Positions 1-5,850 of a stretch of 10,722 nucleotides of DNA are shown one piece after another; the first letter of the stretch is position 1, and each line of letters starts with the position of its first letter. Under the pieces are notes generated by a model, which was given only the letters and a program-made list of their open reading frames with translations, did not search any database and was not told the DNA's origin. The DNA is from Firmicutes bacterium UBA1065 (GTDB lineage Bacteria > Bacillota > Clostridia > Tissierellales > Sedimentibacteraceae): contig DCDC01000165.1 of NCBI GenBank assembly GCA_002316225.1, positions 1 through 10,722 of the forward strand, given 5' to 3'. Both the position numbers and the translations under genes were made by a program.

Positions 1-51
1 CACATGTATTGTAATCCTACATATTATTTTAATATATTATGATTAAATTTA

Positions 52-80
52 TTGCTCCTGATTCAAGATTATATTATAAT
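52..80 (+). promoter_or_regulatory. Candidate sigma-A promoter for the MBL-fold hydrolase gene
   Basis: The hexamer TTGCTC (52-57) matches the first three bases of the -35 consensus. It is followed by a 17-base spacer and a perfect -10 box TATAAT (75-80). Transcription would start near 87, giving a leader of about 28 bases before the ATG at 115. A weaker alternative lies upstream (TTGTAA at 9-14, TATATT at 33-38, 18-base spacer). The rest of bases 1-51 is AT-rich with no gene visible. Confidence 0.5.
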
Positions 81-114
81 TAATAAACTTAAATGTTTAT
101 TAATGGGAGGAAAC

Positions 115-840
115 ATGAAAATTCGATACATTTACCACTCTTGTTTTTTTATCGAAACCGCTAAAGATTTTTTAATGTTTGATTATTTCAAGCACAGGAG
201 CGATAAAAGAGATTTTGATTTCGATAAGATGTTGAATGATGCCTTTATAAGCCCTAAACCTCTTTATGTATTCAGTTCCCACTCACACCAGGACCACTTT
301 AACTACGATATTCTATCCTGGATAAACAAAAAACCGAACACATTTTACATCTTGTCCTCAGACATAAAAATATACAACAGGCTTGACAATTTATATATTG
401 TACGACCGGGTGACGAACTTGCCCTCAATGATATGAAGCTTAATATTTTCGGCTCAACTGACTTAGGGGTAAGCTTTTTGGTTAATATAGAAGGTTTAAA
501 CATTTTCCATGCCGGTGACTTAAACTGGTGGAAATGGCCCGATGATACACCGGAAGAAGAAAAATCCATGGAGGATGCATTCAAAAAAATAGTATCGGAT
601 ATAGCAAATCAAGGAGCTAAAATTGACCTTGCCTTTTTCCCGGTTGACAGAAGACTTGAACAGAATTATTCCTGCGGGGGCCGGTATTTTATAGAACAGT
701 TAAGACCTAAGCTCTTTGTTCCCATGCATTTTTGGGATGATTATAAAGCCATATCAAACTTTAAAAAGGCCATGGACGAGTATAGCACAAAAGTGATAGA
801 AATCAGCCACCCCAATGAAACCTTGTATGCAAACATATAG
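115..840 (+). CDS. MBL-fold metallohydrolase, UlaG-like, substrate unknown
   Basis: This encodes a 241-residue protein of the metallo-beta-lactamase fold. The signature HSHQDH lies at residues 56-61 (H56, H58, D60, H61), with HAGD at 132-135 (H132, D135) as the next metal-ligand block and PMHFW (H205) as the C-terminal histidine. Together these are a full two-metal set, so the enzyme is probably active. No signal peptide or membrane segment is seen, so it should be cytoplasmic. The length fits small UlaG-like hydrolases (COG2220 type); the substrate cannot be told from sequence. The reading frame is open from 52, but ATG 115 is preferred: GGGAGG lies at 105-110, and an earlier start would overlap the -10 box. 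It is a single gene, followed by a non-coding gap and the acidic orphan gene in the same direction. No pathway link to either neighbour is visible. Confidence 0.88.
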   Translation: MKIRYIYHSCFFIETAKDFLMFDYFKHRSDKRDFDFDKMLNDAFISPKPLYVFSSHSHQDHFNYDILSWINKKPNTFYILSSDIKIYNRLDNLYIVRPGDELALNDMKLNIFGSTDLGVSFLVNIEGLNIFHAGDLNWWKWPDDTPEEEKSMEDAFKKIVSDIANQGAKIDLAFFPVDRRLEQNYSCGGRYFIEQLRPKLFVPMHFWDDYKAISNFKKAMDEYSTKVIEISHPNETLYANI

Positions 841-878
841 ATGAGTTATTTCTCTTATGCTTATTAAATTATTACATA

Positions 879-904
879 TTATCCGTATCAAGTTAAACGG
901 ATAA
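879..904 (+). terminator. Hairpin after the MBL-fold gene, possible weak terminator
   Basis: TTATCCG (879-885) pairs perfectly with CGGATAA (898-904), and an extra T-A pair closes a 10-base loop. The stem lies 38 bases after the stop codon. The sequence that follows is CCTTTG rather than a run of T, so intrinsic termination would be weak. Confidence 0.35.
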
Positions 905-908
905 CCTT

Positions 909-971
909 TGTCATCCTGGGCAAAAAGAAAGATCTTATGATACTCTTCGATCTGAAGATCTCAGAATGACA
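909..971. repeat. Palindromic MITE-like intergenic repeat element
   Basis: The left end TGTCATCCTG (909-918) and right end TCAGAATGACA (961-971) are near-perfect inverted copies of each other, with one mismatch over the outer ten bases. Inside them, AGATCTT (930-936) pairs with AAGATCT (955-961), and a smaller CTTC/GAAG hairpin sits at 945-957. The element is non-coding and could fold as a nested hairpin on either strand. From memory, TGTCATYCTGAGC-type ends with a GATCT-type core resemble a family of short intergenic repeats scattered through many bacterial genomes. That assignment is inference, because only one copy is in this window. Confidence 0.6.
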
Positions 972-1106
972 TTTTAAGCATTGTTCATAACAATAACAAG
1001 TTTCGCCCATGATACAAGATATTTAACTTTTGTTTTACTCCATAAACATATTATTTAATAAGACGCATATTATGTTTACAAACATTGTATCAGGGGGGGA
1101 GGATTA
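972..1106. other. Intergenic leader region of the acidic gene
   Basis: This AT-rich stretch has no gene. A poor promoter candidate is TTGTTT (1030-1035) with TTTAAT (1054-1059) at 18 bases. AAACATA (1044-1050) and TATGTTT (1071-1077) form a 7-bp inverted repeat spanning that -10 area. TGATACAA (1010-1017) and TTGTATCA (1085-1092) form a wider 8-bp inverted repeat ending just before the ribosome binding site. Either could be an operator or mRNA structure; neither is proven. The Shine-Dalgarno lies in a run of seven G followed by AGGA (1093-1103). Confidence 0.3.
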
Positions 1107-1589
1107 ATGAGAATTACAATAACCAGCGAAAGCGGTGATTGGAAGGCAAACCTGTATACCAGGGATATTGCAACCTATGAAGTTAAAAACAAGGAAATAT
1201 TGGACTTTTTCATACAATTGGGCGATGCCTACGCAAACAATGATACGGTCGATGAAATGTTTGAATGCTTGTACAACTTGATTAATTACGGCTACCTGTA
1301 TACGGATGAAGACACGGATGATAATTATTATGATGATTATGACTATGATGATGATTATTTTGATTATGATGACCTGGAAGAACAAGACTTCCTTTCTCAG
1401 GAAGGTTTTAAACTCATTAAGACCGAAGTTGAATACTATGTGGATGATGAATTAGTGTCAAAAGATGTTTACGATGATGCATGGGACGAAAGAATAGGAT
1501 ACTTGGGATCTTCAAATTGGGAAGACAGGGGAATTACGATAATAAATGCCGATACCGACGAAATCATTTTTTTAGGCAAAATATCTTAA
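1107..1589 (+). CDS. Hypothetical highly acidic Asp/Tyr-rich protein
   Basis: I do not recognise this 160-residue protein. It carries 44 Asp/Glu against 11 Lys/Arg, so it is strongly acidic throughout. Three parts are visible: an N-terminal region (1-65) that looks folded, with mixed beta and helical character; a low-complexity linker at about 67-94 in which 24 of 28 residues are acidic or aromatic (D, E, Y, F); and a C-terminal region (95-160) with alternating strands and ordinary composition. No signal peptide, membrane helix or catalytic motif is seen, so a soluble cytoplasmic protein is likely. The start is supported by GGGAGG at 1097-1102, four bases before the ATG. Asp-rich segments can bind Ca2+ or basic proteins, but nothing here fixes a function. 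A frame this long with a strong ribosome site and a following hairpin is very probably a real gene. Confidence 0.78.
   Translation: MRITITSESGDWKANLYTRDIATYEVKNKEILDFFIQLGDAYANNDTVDEMFECLYNLINYGYLYTDEDTDDNYYDDYDYDDDYFDYDDLEEQDFLSQEGFKLIKTEVEYYVDDELVSKDVYDDAWDERIGYLGSSNWEDRGITIINADTDEIIFLGKIS
1329..1373 (+). repeat. GAT/TAT codon repeat inside the acidic gene
   Basis: Fifteen consecutive codons (residues 75-89) are almost only GAT, GAC and TAT, with one TTT, producing a degenerate triplet repeat. It encodes the core of the Asp/Tyr linker. Such tracts can change length by slippage in multiples of three without breaking the frame. Confidence 0.7.
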
Positions 1590-1594
1590 TATAC

Positions 1595-1618
1595 AAGGGG
1601 ACACTCATGTGTCCCCTT
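1595..1618. terminator. Perfect hairpin between convergent genes
   Basis: AAGGGGACAC (1595-1604) pairs perfectly with GTGTCCCCTT (1609-1618) around a four-base loop TCAT. It fills the 31-base gap between the stop of the acidic gene and the stop of lepA, so it is placed to end transcription from both sides. Neither strand has a long T-run after the stem (TTAAC on the plus strand, TTGTATATT on the minus), so it is not a textbook intrinsic terminator. It could also be a REP-like palindrome. Confidence 0.55.
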
Positions 1619-1620
1619 AA

Positions 1621-3426
1621 CTAATCCTCATTAAATTTCAGCACCGACAAGAAGGCTTCCTGGGGTACTTCCACCAGGCCTATTTGTCTCATTCGCTTCT
1701 TGCCTTCTTTTTGCTTTTCCAAAAGCTTTTTCTTCCTGGTTATGTCTCCTCCGTAGCACTTTGCAAGAACATCTTTTCTCAGGGCTTTTACGGTCTCCCT
1801 TGCAATAACTTTGTTTCCTATGGCTGCTTGAAGGGGTATGGCGAACAGGTGCCTGGGAATTACATCCTTGAGTCTTTCGACTATAGCCCTTCCTCTTTCA
1901 TATGCTTTATCTTCATGAACGATAATCGAAAAGGCATCCACCAATTCATAGTTTATCAATATATCTAATTTAACCAGGTCAGACTGGACATAACCTTCAA
2001 GTTCATAATCCAGGGAAGCATATCCCCTGGTTTTTGATTTCAAAGCATCAAAGAAATCGTAAATTACTTCATTCAAAGGTAATTTATAATGGAGGATAAC
2101 CCGGCTGGCTTCAAGGTATTCCATATTTACAAAGGTACCCCTGCGGTTTTGACAAAGTTCCATGATTGCTCCCACATACTCGGTAGGGCTCATTATGGAT
2201 GCCGCAACAACAGGCTCTTCCATATACTCTATTTCCTGCACCGGAGGCATGTTTGTTGGGTTCTGCAAGGTCATCACTTCACCGTTTGTTTTATACACCT
2301 TGTATATAACGCTGGGAGTTGTTGCTATGATATTCAGGTCGAATTCTCTCTCAAGCCTTTCTTGAATTATTTCCATGTGCAGGAGGCCCAAGAATCCGCA
2401 CCTGAAACCAAATCCCAAGGCAACAGAGGTTTCCGGTTCAAAGGTCAAAGAAGCGTCATTAACCTGGAGTTTTTCCAAAGCATCTCTTACACTGTTGTAA
2501 TCTTCTCCCTCGGCAGGATAAATACCGCAGAAAACCATGGACGTAACTTTTTTGTATCCGGGAAGTGGCTCCTTTGCCGGATTTTCACTGTTTGTAATCG
2601 TATCTCCAACCCGGCAGCTTTTTACTTCCTTCATGCTGGCGCACAAATAACCCACATCTCCCGAATAAAGACATTCCACAGGCTTCTGAGTAGGTGAGAT
2701 TATGCCAACCTCCGTGACATCAAAGGTTTTACCCGTTGACATCATTTTTATTTTATCTCCCTTTTTAACCCTTCCTTCTTTGATTCTTATATATGCCACA
2801 ACCCCTCTGTAGCTGTCGTAATAAGAATCAAATACCAGGGCTTTTAAGGGAGCTTCTTCGTCCCCTTCAGGCGGTGGAATCTTTTTTACGATTGCTTCCA
2901 ATACCTGATCTATGTTAATATTTTCCTTGGCTGAAATAAGGGGTACATCGGAACAATCAATCCCTATTACATCCTCTATTTCCTGTTTGACTTCATCCGG
3001 TCTTGCGCTGGGCAAATCTATTTTATTTATGACCGGAACTATTTCAAGGTTTTGGTCTAAAGCCAAATACACATTTGCCAAGGTTTGTGCTTCGATGCCC
3101 TGGGCAGCATCCACAACTAAGACTGCTCCCTCGCATGCGGCTAAGCTTCTTGAAACTTCATAGTTAAAATCCACATGCCCCGGAGTATCTATCAAATTAA
3201 GTGTATAGGTATGTCCATCCCGGGCTTTGTAGGATAAACTTATGGTTTGAAGCTTTATAGTAATTCCTCTTTCCCTTTCCAGGTCCATATTGTCTAAGAC
3301 CTGGTCCTGCATCTCCCTGGGAGTCAGAAGTCCGGTATTCTCTATCAGCCTGTCTGCCAAAGTGGATTTTCCATGATCTATGTGAGCGATTATCGAAAAG
3401 TTTCTAATATATTTTCTTCTGTCCAA
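1621..3426 (-). CDS. lepA: Elongation factor 4 (LepA), ribosomal back-translocase GTPase
   Basis: LepA/EF4 is a GTPase that binds ribosomes, can reverse translocation and assists ribosome biogenesis or translation under stress. The 601 residues are the normal family length. The G domain is complete: AHIDHGKST at 14-22, RGITI at 53-57, DTPGH at 80-84 (catalytic His84), NKID at 134-137 and SAK at 165-167. The LepA-specific C-terminal region is present, including a basic stretch GDITRKKKLLEKQKEGKKR near residues 564-582. The start is a TTG at 3426-3424, which gives the usual N-terminus (KYIRNFSIIAHIDHGKST). Its Shine-Dalgarno GGGAGGG lies at 3442-3436. A strong promoter lies directly upstream, so lepA can be expressed apart from the sporulation genes gpr and spoIIP. 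The gene order spoIIP-lepA is conserved, but hemW and hrcA do not follow here. Confidence 0.98.
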   Translation of the reverse strand: MDRRKYIRNFSIIAHIDHGKSTLADRLIENTGLLTPREMQDQVLDNMDLERERGITIKLQTISLSYKARDGHTYTLNLIDTPGHVDFNYEVSRSLAACEGAVLVVDAAQGIEAQTLANVYLALDQNLEIVPVINKIDLPSARPDEVKQEIEDVIGIDCSDVPLISAKENINIDQVLEAIVKKIPPPEGDEEAPLKALVFDSYYDSYRGVVAYIRIKEGRVKKGDKIKMMSTGKTFDVTEVGIISPTQKPVECLYSGDVGYLCASMKEVKSCRVGDTITNSENPAKEPLPGYKKVTSMVFCGIYPAEGEDYNSVRDALEKLQVNDASLTFEPETSVALGFGFRCGFLGLLHMEIIQERLEREFDLNIIATTPSVIYKVYKTNGEVMTLQNPTNMPPVQEIEYMEEPVVAASIMSPTEYVGAIMELCQNRRGTFVNMEYLEASRVILHYKLPLNEVIYDFFDALKSKTRGYASLDYELEGYVQSDLVKLDILINYELVDAFSIIVHEDKAYERGRAIVERLKDVIPRHLFAIPLQAAIGNKVIARETVKALRKDVLAKCYGGDITRKKKLLEKQKEGKKRMRQIGLVEVPQEAFLSVLKFNED

Positions 3427-3459
3427 AAAAATATACCCTCCCTGATTTAAACTAAGGGT

Positions 3460-3488
3460 ATTATATCAAAAGTTCACATGAATGTAAA
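3460..3488 (-). promoter_or_regulatory. Sigma-A promoter of lepA with extended -10
   Basis: On the minus strand, TTTACA (3488-3483, five of six to consensus) is followed by exactly 17 bases and a perfect TATAAT (3465-3460). A TG one base upstream of it forms an extended -10 (TGATATAAT). Transcription would begin near 3453, giving a leader of under 30 bases that contains the lepA Shine-Dalgarno. This is the best vegetative promoter in the window. Confidence 0.8.
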
Positions 3489-3491
3489 ATT

Positions 3492-4604
3492 TTATTTATC
3501 AATTTCACTTAAGTACTCATACAAGACCTGAGCCAGCAACTCGGCTGTATATTCAATTTCTTCATATGTATTAAGGGTGCAGCCCACTTCTATAAGGAAA
3601 GAGTAATCGGATAAATATTGGTTGAAATATGCGCCTTCCCTTATGATTATCTTGCGCATGAGGCCGGGATACAACTCATGAGCTATTTCATAGAGTCTGC
3701 CGGCATTTTCCTTGAGTTTTGCAGCATTCCCGTTTTTATTTCCCACAACTAAGGTGCAGGTTGCAGCCCTTTTCCCATTTATCTCGGTGGTTTTAACTTC
3801 CGACAGAAGGGCTTCATAGTTGGAGTTTTCTTCGGCTCCGTCACGATGCAGATCTATCAAAATATTTTTTTTGTTGTCGCTTAACACTTGTTTAACCGCA
3901 TAATTTGAATTTGCGTAAGATAAGTTGTAATCCGGATAGTCGTTATAATCCTTTAAATGAATATTCTTAATGCCCCTTTTAAGCAAATCGGCGGAAATCT
4001 TTGCTCCTATTCCCGTAATATTCAGCTTTTCATCCAGGGACCTATAATTTGTGTTATTAGTTGATTGAAAAGCTTCCGTTCCATGGGTGTGATACAAGAC
4101 TACATTCAAATTCTCAACAAGAGAAGCAGAGTTAAGGAATAATTTTCTTCTCGGTGCTCTGCTTCTGGATGTTGAAGTAATTACTTTAAAAAAGTTTTCT
4201 TTTCTTTCTTCTGCCAAATATACTTCCTTCTTGACCGGAGGTTTGTAATCGGTATCATTATATATTTCAAGATTTAACCTGGCATCTTCACTTTCAATAG
4301 TTTGCATTTCTTCCTGACCATCGTCAGGGGTCTCGATTATATCAATATCTTCACTCTTTTTTGTCTTAAAGGTATTTTGAAGAAAGATATTGAAGTGGGA
4401 CATAAACTTGTCAAATTTAGTTAAGCTTTCTTGTCCGGCACTTGAGTCATAGTTGATTGAAATTGTTGTAATTTCCTTGCCGATCTTTCTTTCTTCAGCC
4501 AACCTGTATACAAAACTATAGCCCAAAAACAGTGTTGTCAGGCACAATATTGACATCATCATGTAAAAGGTCCTACCATCCTTATTTTTTCTTTGTCTCT
4601 TCAT
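3492..4604 (-). CDS. spoIIP: Stage II sporulation protein P, engulfment peptidoglycan hydrolase
   Basis: SpoIIP is a mother-cell, membrane-anchored amidase and endopeptidase. With SpoIID and SpoIIM it degrades septal peptidoglycan so that the mother-cell membrane can engulf the forespore. The 370 residues show a short basic cytoplasmic N-terminus (1-13) and one membrane anchor at about 14-32. A low-complexity, charged linker follows to about 160, then the catalytic domain. Family motifs are YHTHGTEAF (171-179; H172, H174, E177), DLHRD (251-255; H253) and LIEVG (337-341; E339). The conserved His and Glu residues are those expected to hold zinc. The ATG at 4604 has GGAG (4616-4613) eight bases upstream. 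The gene follows gpr with 120 bases between, carrying a tandem repeat and a sigma-E-like promoter. In Bacillus, spoIIP is under sigma-E control; the same is inferred here. Confidence 0.95.
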   Translation of the reverse strand: MKRQRKNKDGRTFYMMMSILCLTTLFLGYSFVYRLAEERKIGKEITTISINYDSSAGQESLTKFDKFMSHFNIFLQNTFKTKKSEDIDIIETPDDGQEEMQTIESEDARLNLEIYNDTDYKPPVKKEVYLAEERKENFFKVITSTSRSRAPRRKLFLNSASLVENLNVVLYHTHGTEAFQSTNNTNYRSLDEKLNITGIGAKISADLLKRGIKNIHLKDYNDYPDYNLSYANSNYAVKQVLSDNKKNILIDLHRDGAEENSNYEALLSEVKTTEINGKRAATCTLVVGNKNGNAAKLKENAGRLYEIAHELYPGLMRKIIIREGAYFNQYLSDYSFLIEVGCTLNTYEEIEYTAELLAQVLYEYLSEIDK

Positions 4605-4611
4605 GATATCA

Positions 4612-4673
4612 ACTCCACATATTTTCTCAAAGTAATATATTACTCCACAAAATATCTCAAAAGTAATATATTA
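4612..4673 (-). repeat. Two tandem ~30-bp repeats in the spoIIP leader
   Basis: Two head-to-tail copies lie at 4612-4641 and 4642-4673. On the plus strand each begins with ACTCCACA and continues through CTCAAAGTAATATATTA or a close variant, differing by a few bases and a one-base indel. On the transcribed strand each copy carries TGTGGAGT, so the spoIIP Shine-Dalgarno (copy at 4612-4619) is duplicated upstream (4642-4649). No start codon is suitably placed for the upstream copy. Confidence 0.75.
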
Positions 4674-4674
4674 A

Positions 4675-4704
4675 TGTATATGTGTATTGTTTCCTGAATA
4701 ACAC
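4675..4704 (-). promoter_or_regulatory. Candidate sigma-E promoter for spoIIP
   Basis: On the minus strand, GTGTTATT (4704-4697) matches six of eight positions of the sigma-E -35 pattern GTCATATT. A 14-base spacer then leads to CATATACA (4682-4675), which shares CATA and a following A with the -10 pattern CATACANT. The site gives a leader of about 60 bases and fits known sigma-E control of spoIIP in Bacillus. It is AT-rich sequence, so a chance match is possible. Confidence 0.42.
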
Positions 4705-4724
4705 TGTTAATTTTTACAATTATA

Positions 4725-5654
4725 TTACGATTCATAACCCGGATGTACTGCCCTGTTTATAGATTCCGCCAAAAGGACTGACAAGGATTCAATGATTTCA
4801 TCCACATAAGAGGGCGTTACAACTGATTCCCCGTACATGGGGCTAAGGATTTCCTTTATGAAGGCATGCTTTTCCGTATAGTCCAGATCACTTAAGATAC
4901 CCATTATCGCACCTACATCATCTGTTTTTCCCTTCAGTGTTTCCTCCATCATTTCAATGGTATCATTGACAATTGTGGCTGTATCAACCACAGTGGGTAT
5001 CCCTAAGGCAATCACTTTCGTTCCTATGGTTTCTTTATTCAGTGACCCCTGCATGTTTCCTATTCCGGAGCCGGGCTCTATGCCTGCATCCGTTATTTGG
5101 ACAACTGAGCACAACCTCCTCATTTTGCGGGAAGCTAAGGCATCAATTGCTATTAACAAGGATGGTTTTATTTTTTCTACAACTCCTGCAATGGTATTGA
5201 TTGTTTCTATTCCCGTTGTGCCCAAAACTCCCGGCTCCAATATTGAAACTTCATTGAAATCTTCATCGTATTCCTTTTTATAAGCCTTGAAATACTGGCC
5301 GGTTACTTTAATCTTTTCAAGAGTTTTGGGTCCCAATGAGTCTGCGGTGATATTTCTGTTTCCCAGGCCAACCACCAATACCCTTTCCCTCTTTAGACCG
5401 GATATATCCCTTATGGCCTTTGCCAGTATATCAATCACTTCATTTCTTTCCTTTTCCGAAAGGAGCTTCAGGCTTTTCGTTTCATAGGTGATATATTTGC
5501 CCCTTTTCTTTCCGATTGCCTTTTCAGCTTCTTCATCTTTTATTTCAAGTTCTACAACTTCCCCATGGCTGTAATTTTGGGTTTTTAATGTTATGCCCTC
5601 CACTTTCCTGGCAAGAGATTCGTTTGCTTCATAGGCCAAATCCGTTCTATACAT
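4725..5654 (-). CDS. gpr: Germination protease GPR (SASP endopeptidase)
   Basis: GPR is the forespore aspartic-type protease (MEROPS A25) that degrades small acid-soluble spore proteins in the first minutes of germination, freeing DNA and amino acids. From the ATG at 5654 it has 309 residues. RTDLAYEA at 3-10 matches the family's autoprocessing region, where cleavage falls between D and L of TDLA. TADSLGP (D105) and AIDALASR (D171) contain the two aspartates known as essential in the Bacillus megaterium enzyme. TTG 5666 lies in frame four codons earlier, but it overlaps the Shine-Dalgarno GGGAGG (5664-5659), so the ATG is chosen. With this start the propeptide is only about five residues, against 15-16 in Bacillus. 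The gene precedes spoIIP in the same direction and diverges from rpsT, as in other spore formers. Confidence 0.95.
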   Translation of the reverse strand: MYRTDLAYEANESLARKVEGITLKTQNYSHGEVVELEIKDEEAEKAIGKKRGKYITYETKSLKLLSEKERNEVIDILAKAIRDISGLKRERVLVVGLGNRNITADSLGPKTLEKIKVTGQYFKAYKKEYDEDFNEVSILEPGVLGTTGIETINTIAGVVEKIKPSLLIAIDALASRKMRRLCSVVQITDAGIEPGSGIGNMQGSLNKETIGTKVIALGIPTVVDTATIVNDTIEMMEETLKGKTDDVGAIMGILSDLDYTEKHAFIKEILSPMYGESVVTPSYVDEIIESLSVLLAESINRAVHPGYES

Positions 5655-5696
5655 AAATCCTCCCAAAAATACCGTATAAATTCAAAGTGTCTTGGT

Positions 5697-5726
5697 TATT
5701 ATAGTTTTTTTTGATTTTTTTATTCT
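5697..5726 (-). promoter_or_regulatory. Candidate gpr promoter, sigma-G-like or sigma-A-like
   Basis: On the minus strand, AGAATA (5726-5721) is followed by 17 bases and TATAATA (5703-5697). Against the sigma-F/sigma-G pattern TGAATA-17-CATACTA this matches five of six and five of seven positions. The -10 alone is also a perfect sigma-A box. A start near 5691 gives a leader of about 37 bases. gpr is under sigma-G control in Bacillus; the surrounding A/T tracts make a chance match plausible. Confidence 0.35.
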
Positions 5727-5761
5727 TTTTGCTTGATTTTTTCAGAGAGAGTCTGTATAAT
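5705..5761 (+). promoter_or_regulatory. rpsT promoter P1 with upstream T-rich tract
   Basis: TTGATT (5733-5738) is followed by 17 bases and a perfect TATAAT (5756-5761), so transcription would start near 5768 and leave a leader of about 83 bases before the TTG at 5851. The preceding bases 5705-5730 are almost pure T with scattered A, like an UP element that recruits the RNA polymerase alpha subunit. That role is inferred from position. Strong expression would suit a ribosomal protein gene. Confidence 0.7.
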
Positions 5762-5768
5762 TGTTTTG

Positions 5769-5798
5769 TTGTCAGTAATAGAATTAATTGAATAATAT
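5769..5798 (+). promoter_or_regulatory. Possible second rpsT promoter P2
   Basis: TTGTCA (5769-5774, five of six to the -35 consensus) is followed by an 18-base spacer and TAATAT (5793-5798, four of six to the -10 consensus). It would start near 5805 and shorten the rpsT leader to about 45 bases. It lies directly after P1, so the two would form a tandem pair. Confidence 0.35.
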
Positions 5799-5850
5799 AG
5801 AATGAAACCGTGGAATAATAAAACAGGTACAATACGAGGAGGTGAATATA

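Noticed and set aside
52..114. A longer N-terminus for the MBL-fold hydrolase starting at 52
   Set aside because: It would begin inside the promoter with the TATAAT box at 75-80, has no ribosome site, and adds residues not typical of the family. ATG 115 has GGGAGG upstream.
1104..1385. A leftward open frame rich in Ile and Val opposite the acidic gene
   Set aside because: It is the reverse reading of GAT/TAT codons, which give ATC/ATA. It has no ribosome site and the plus-strand gene explains the sequence.
2089..2697. A long rightward frame inside lepA
   Set aside because: It lies entirely antisense to highly conserved LepA sequence, has Cys/His-rich random composition and no ribosome site.
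5655..5666. TTG at 5666 as the gpr start
   Set aside because: It overlaps the Shine-Dalgarno GGGAGG; the ATG at 5654 is correctly placed behind it.
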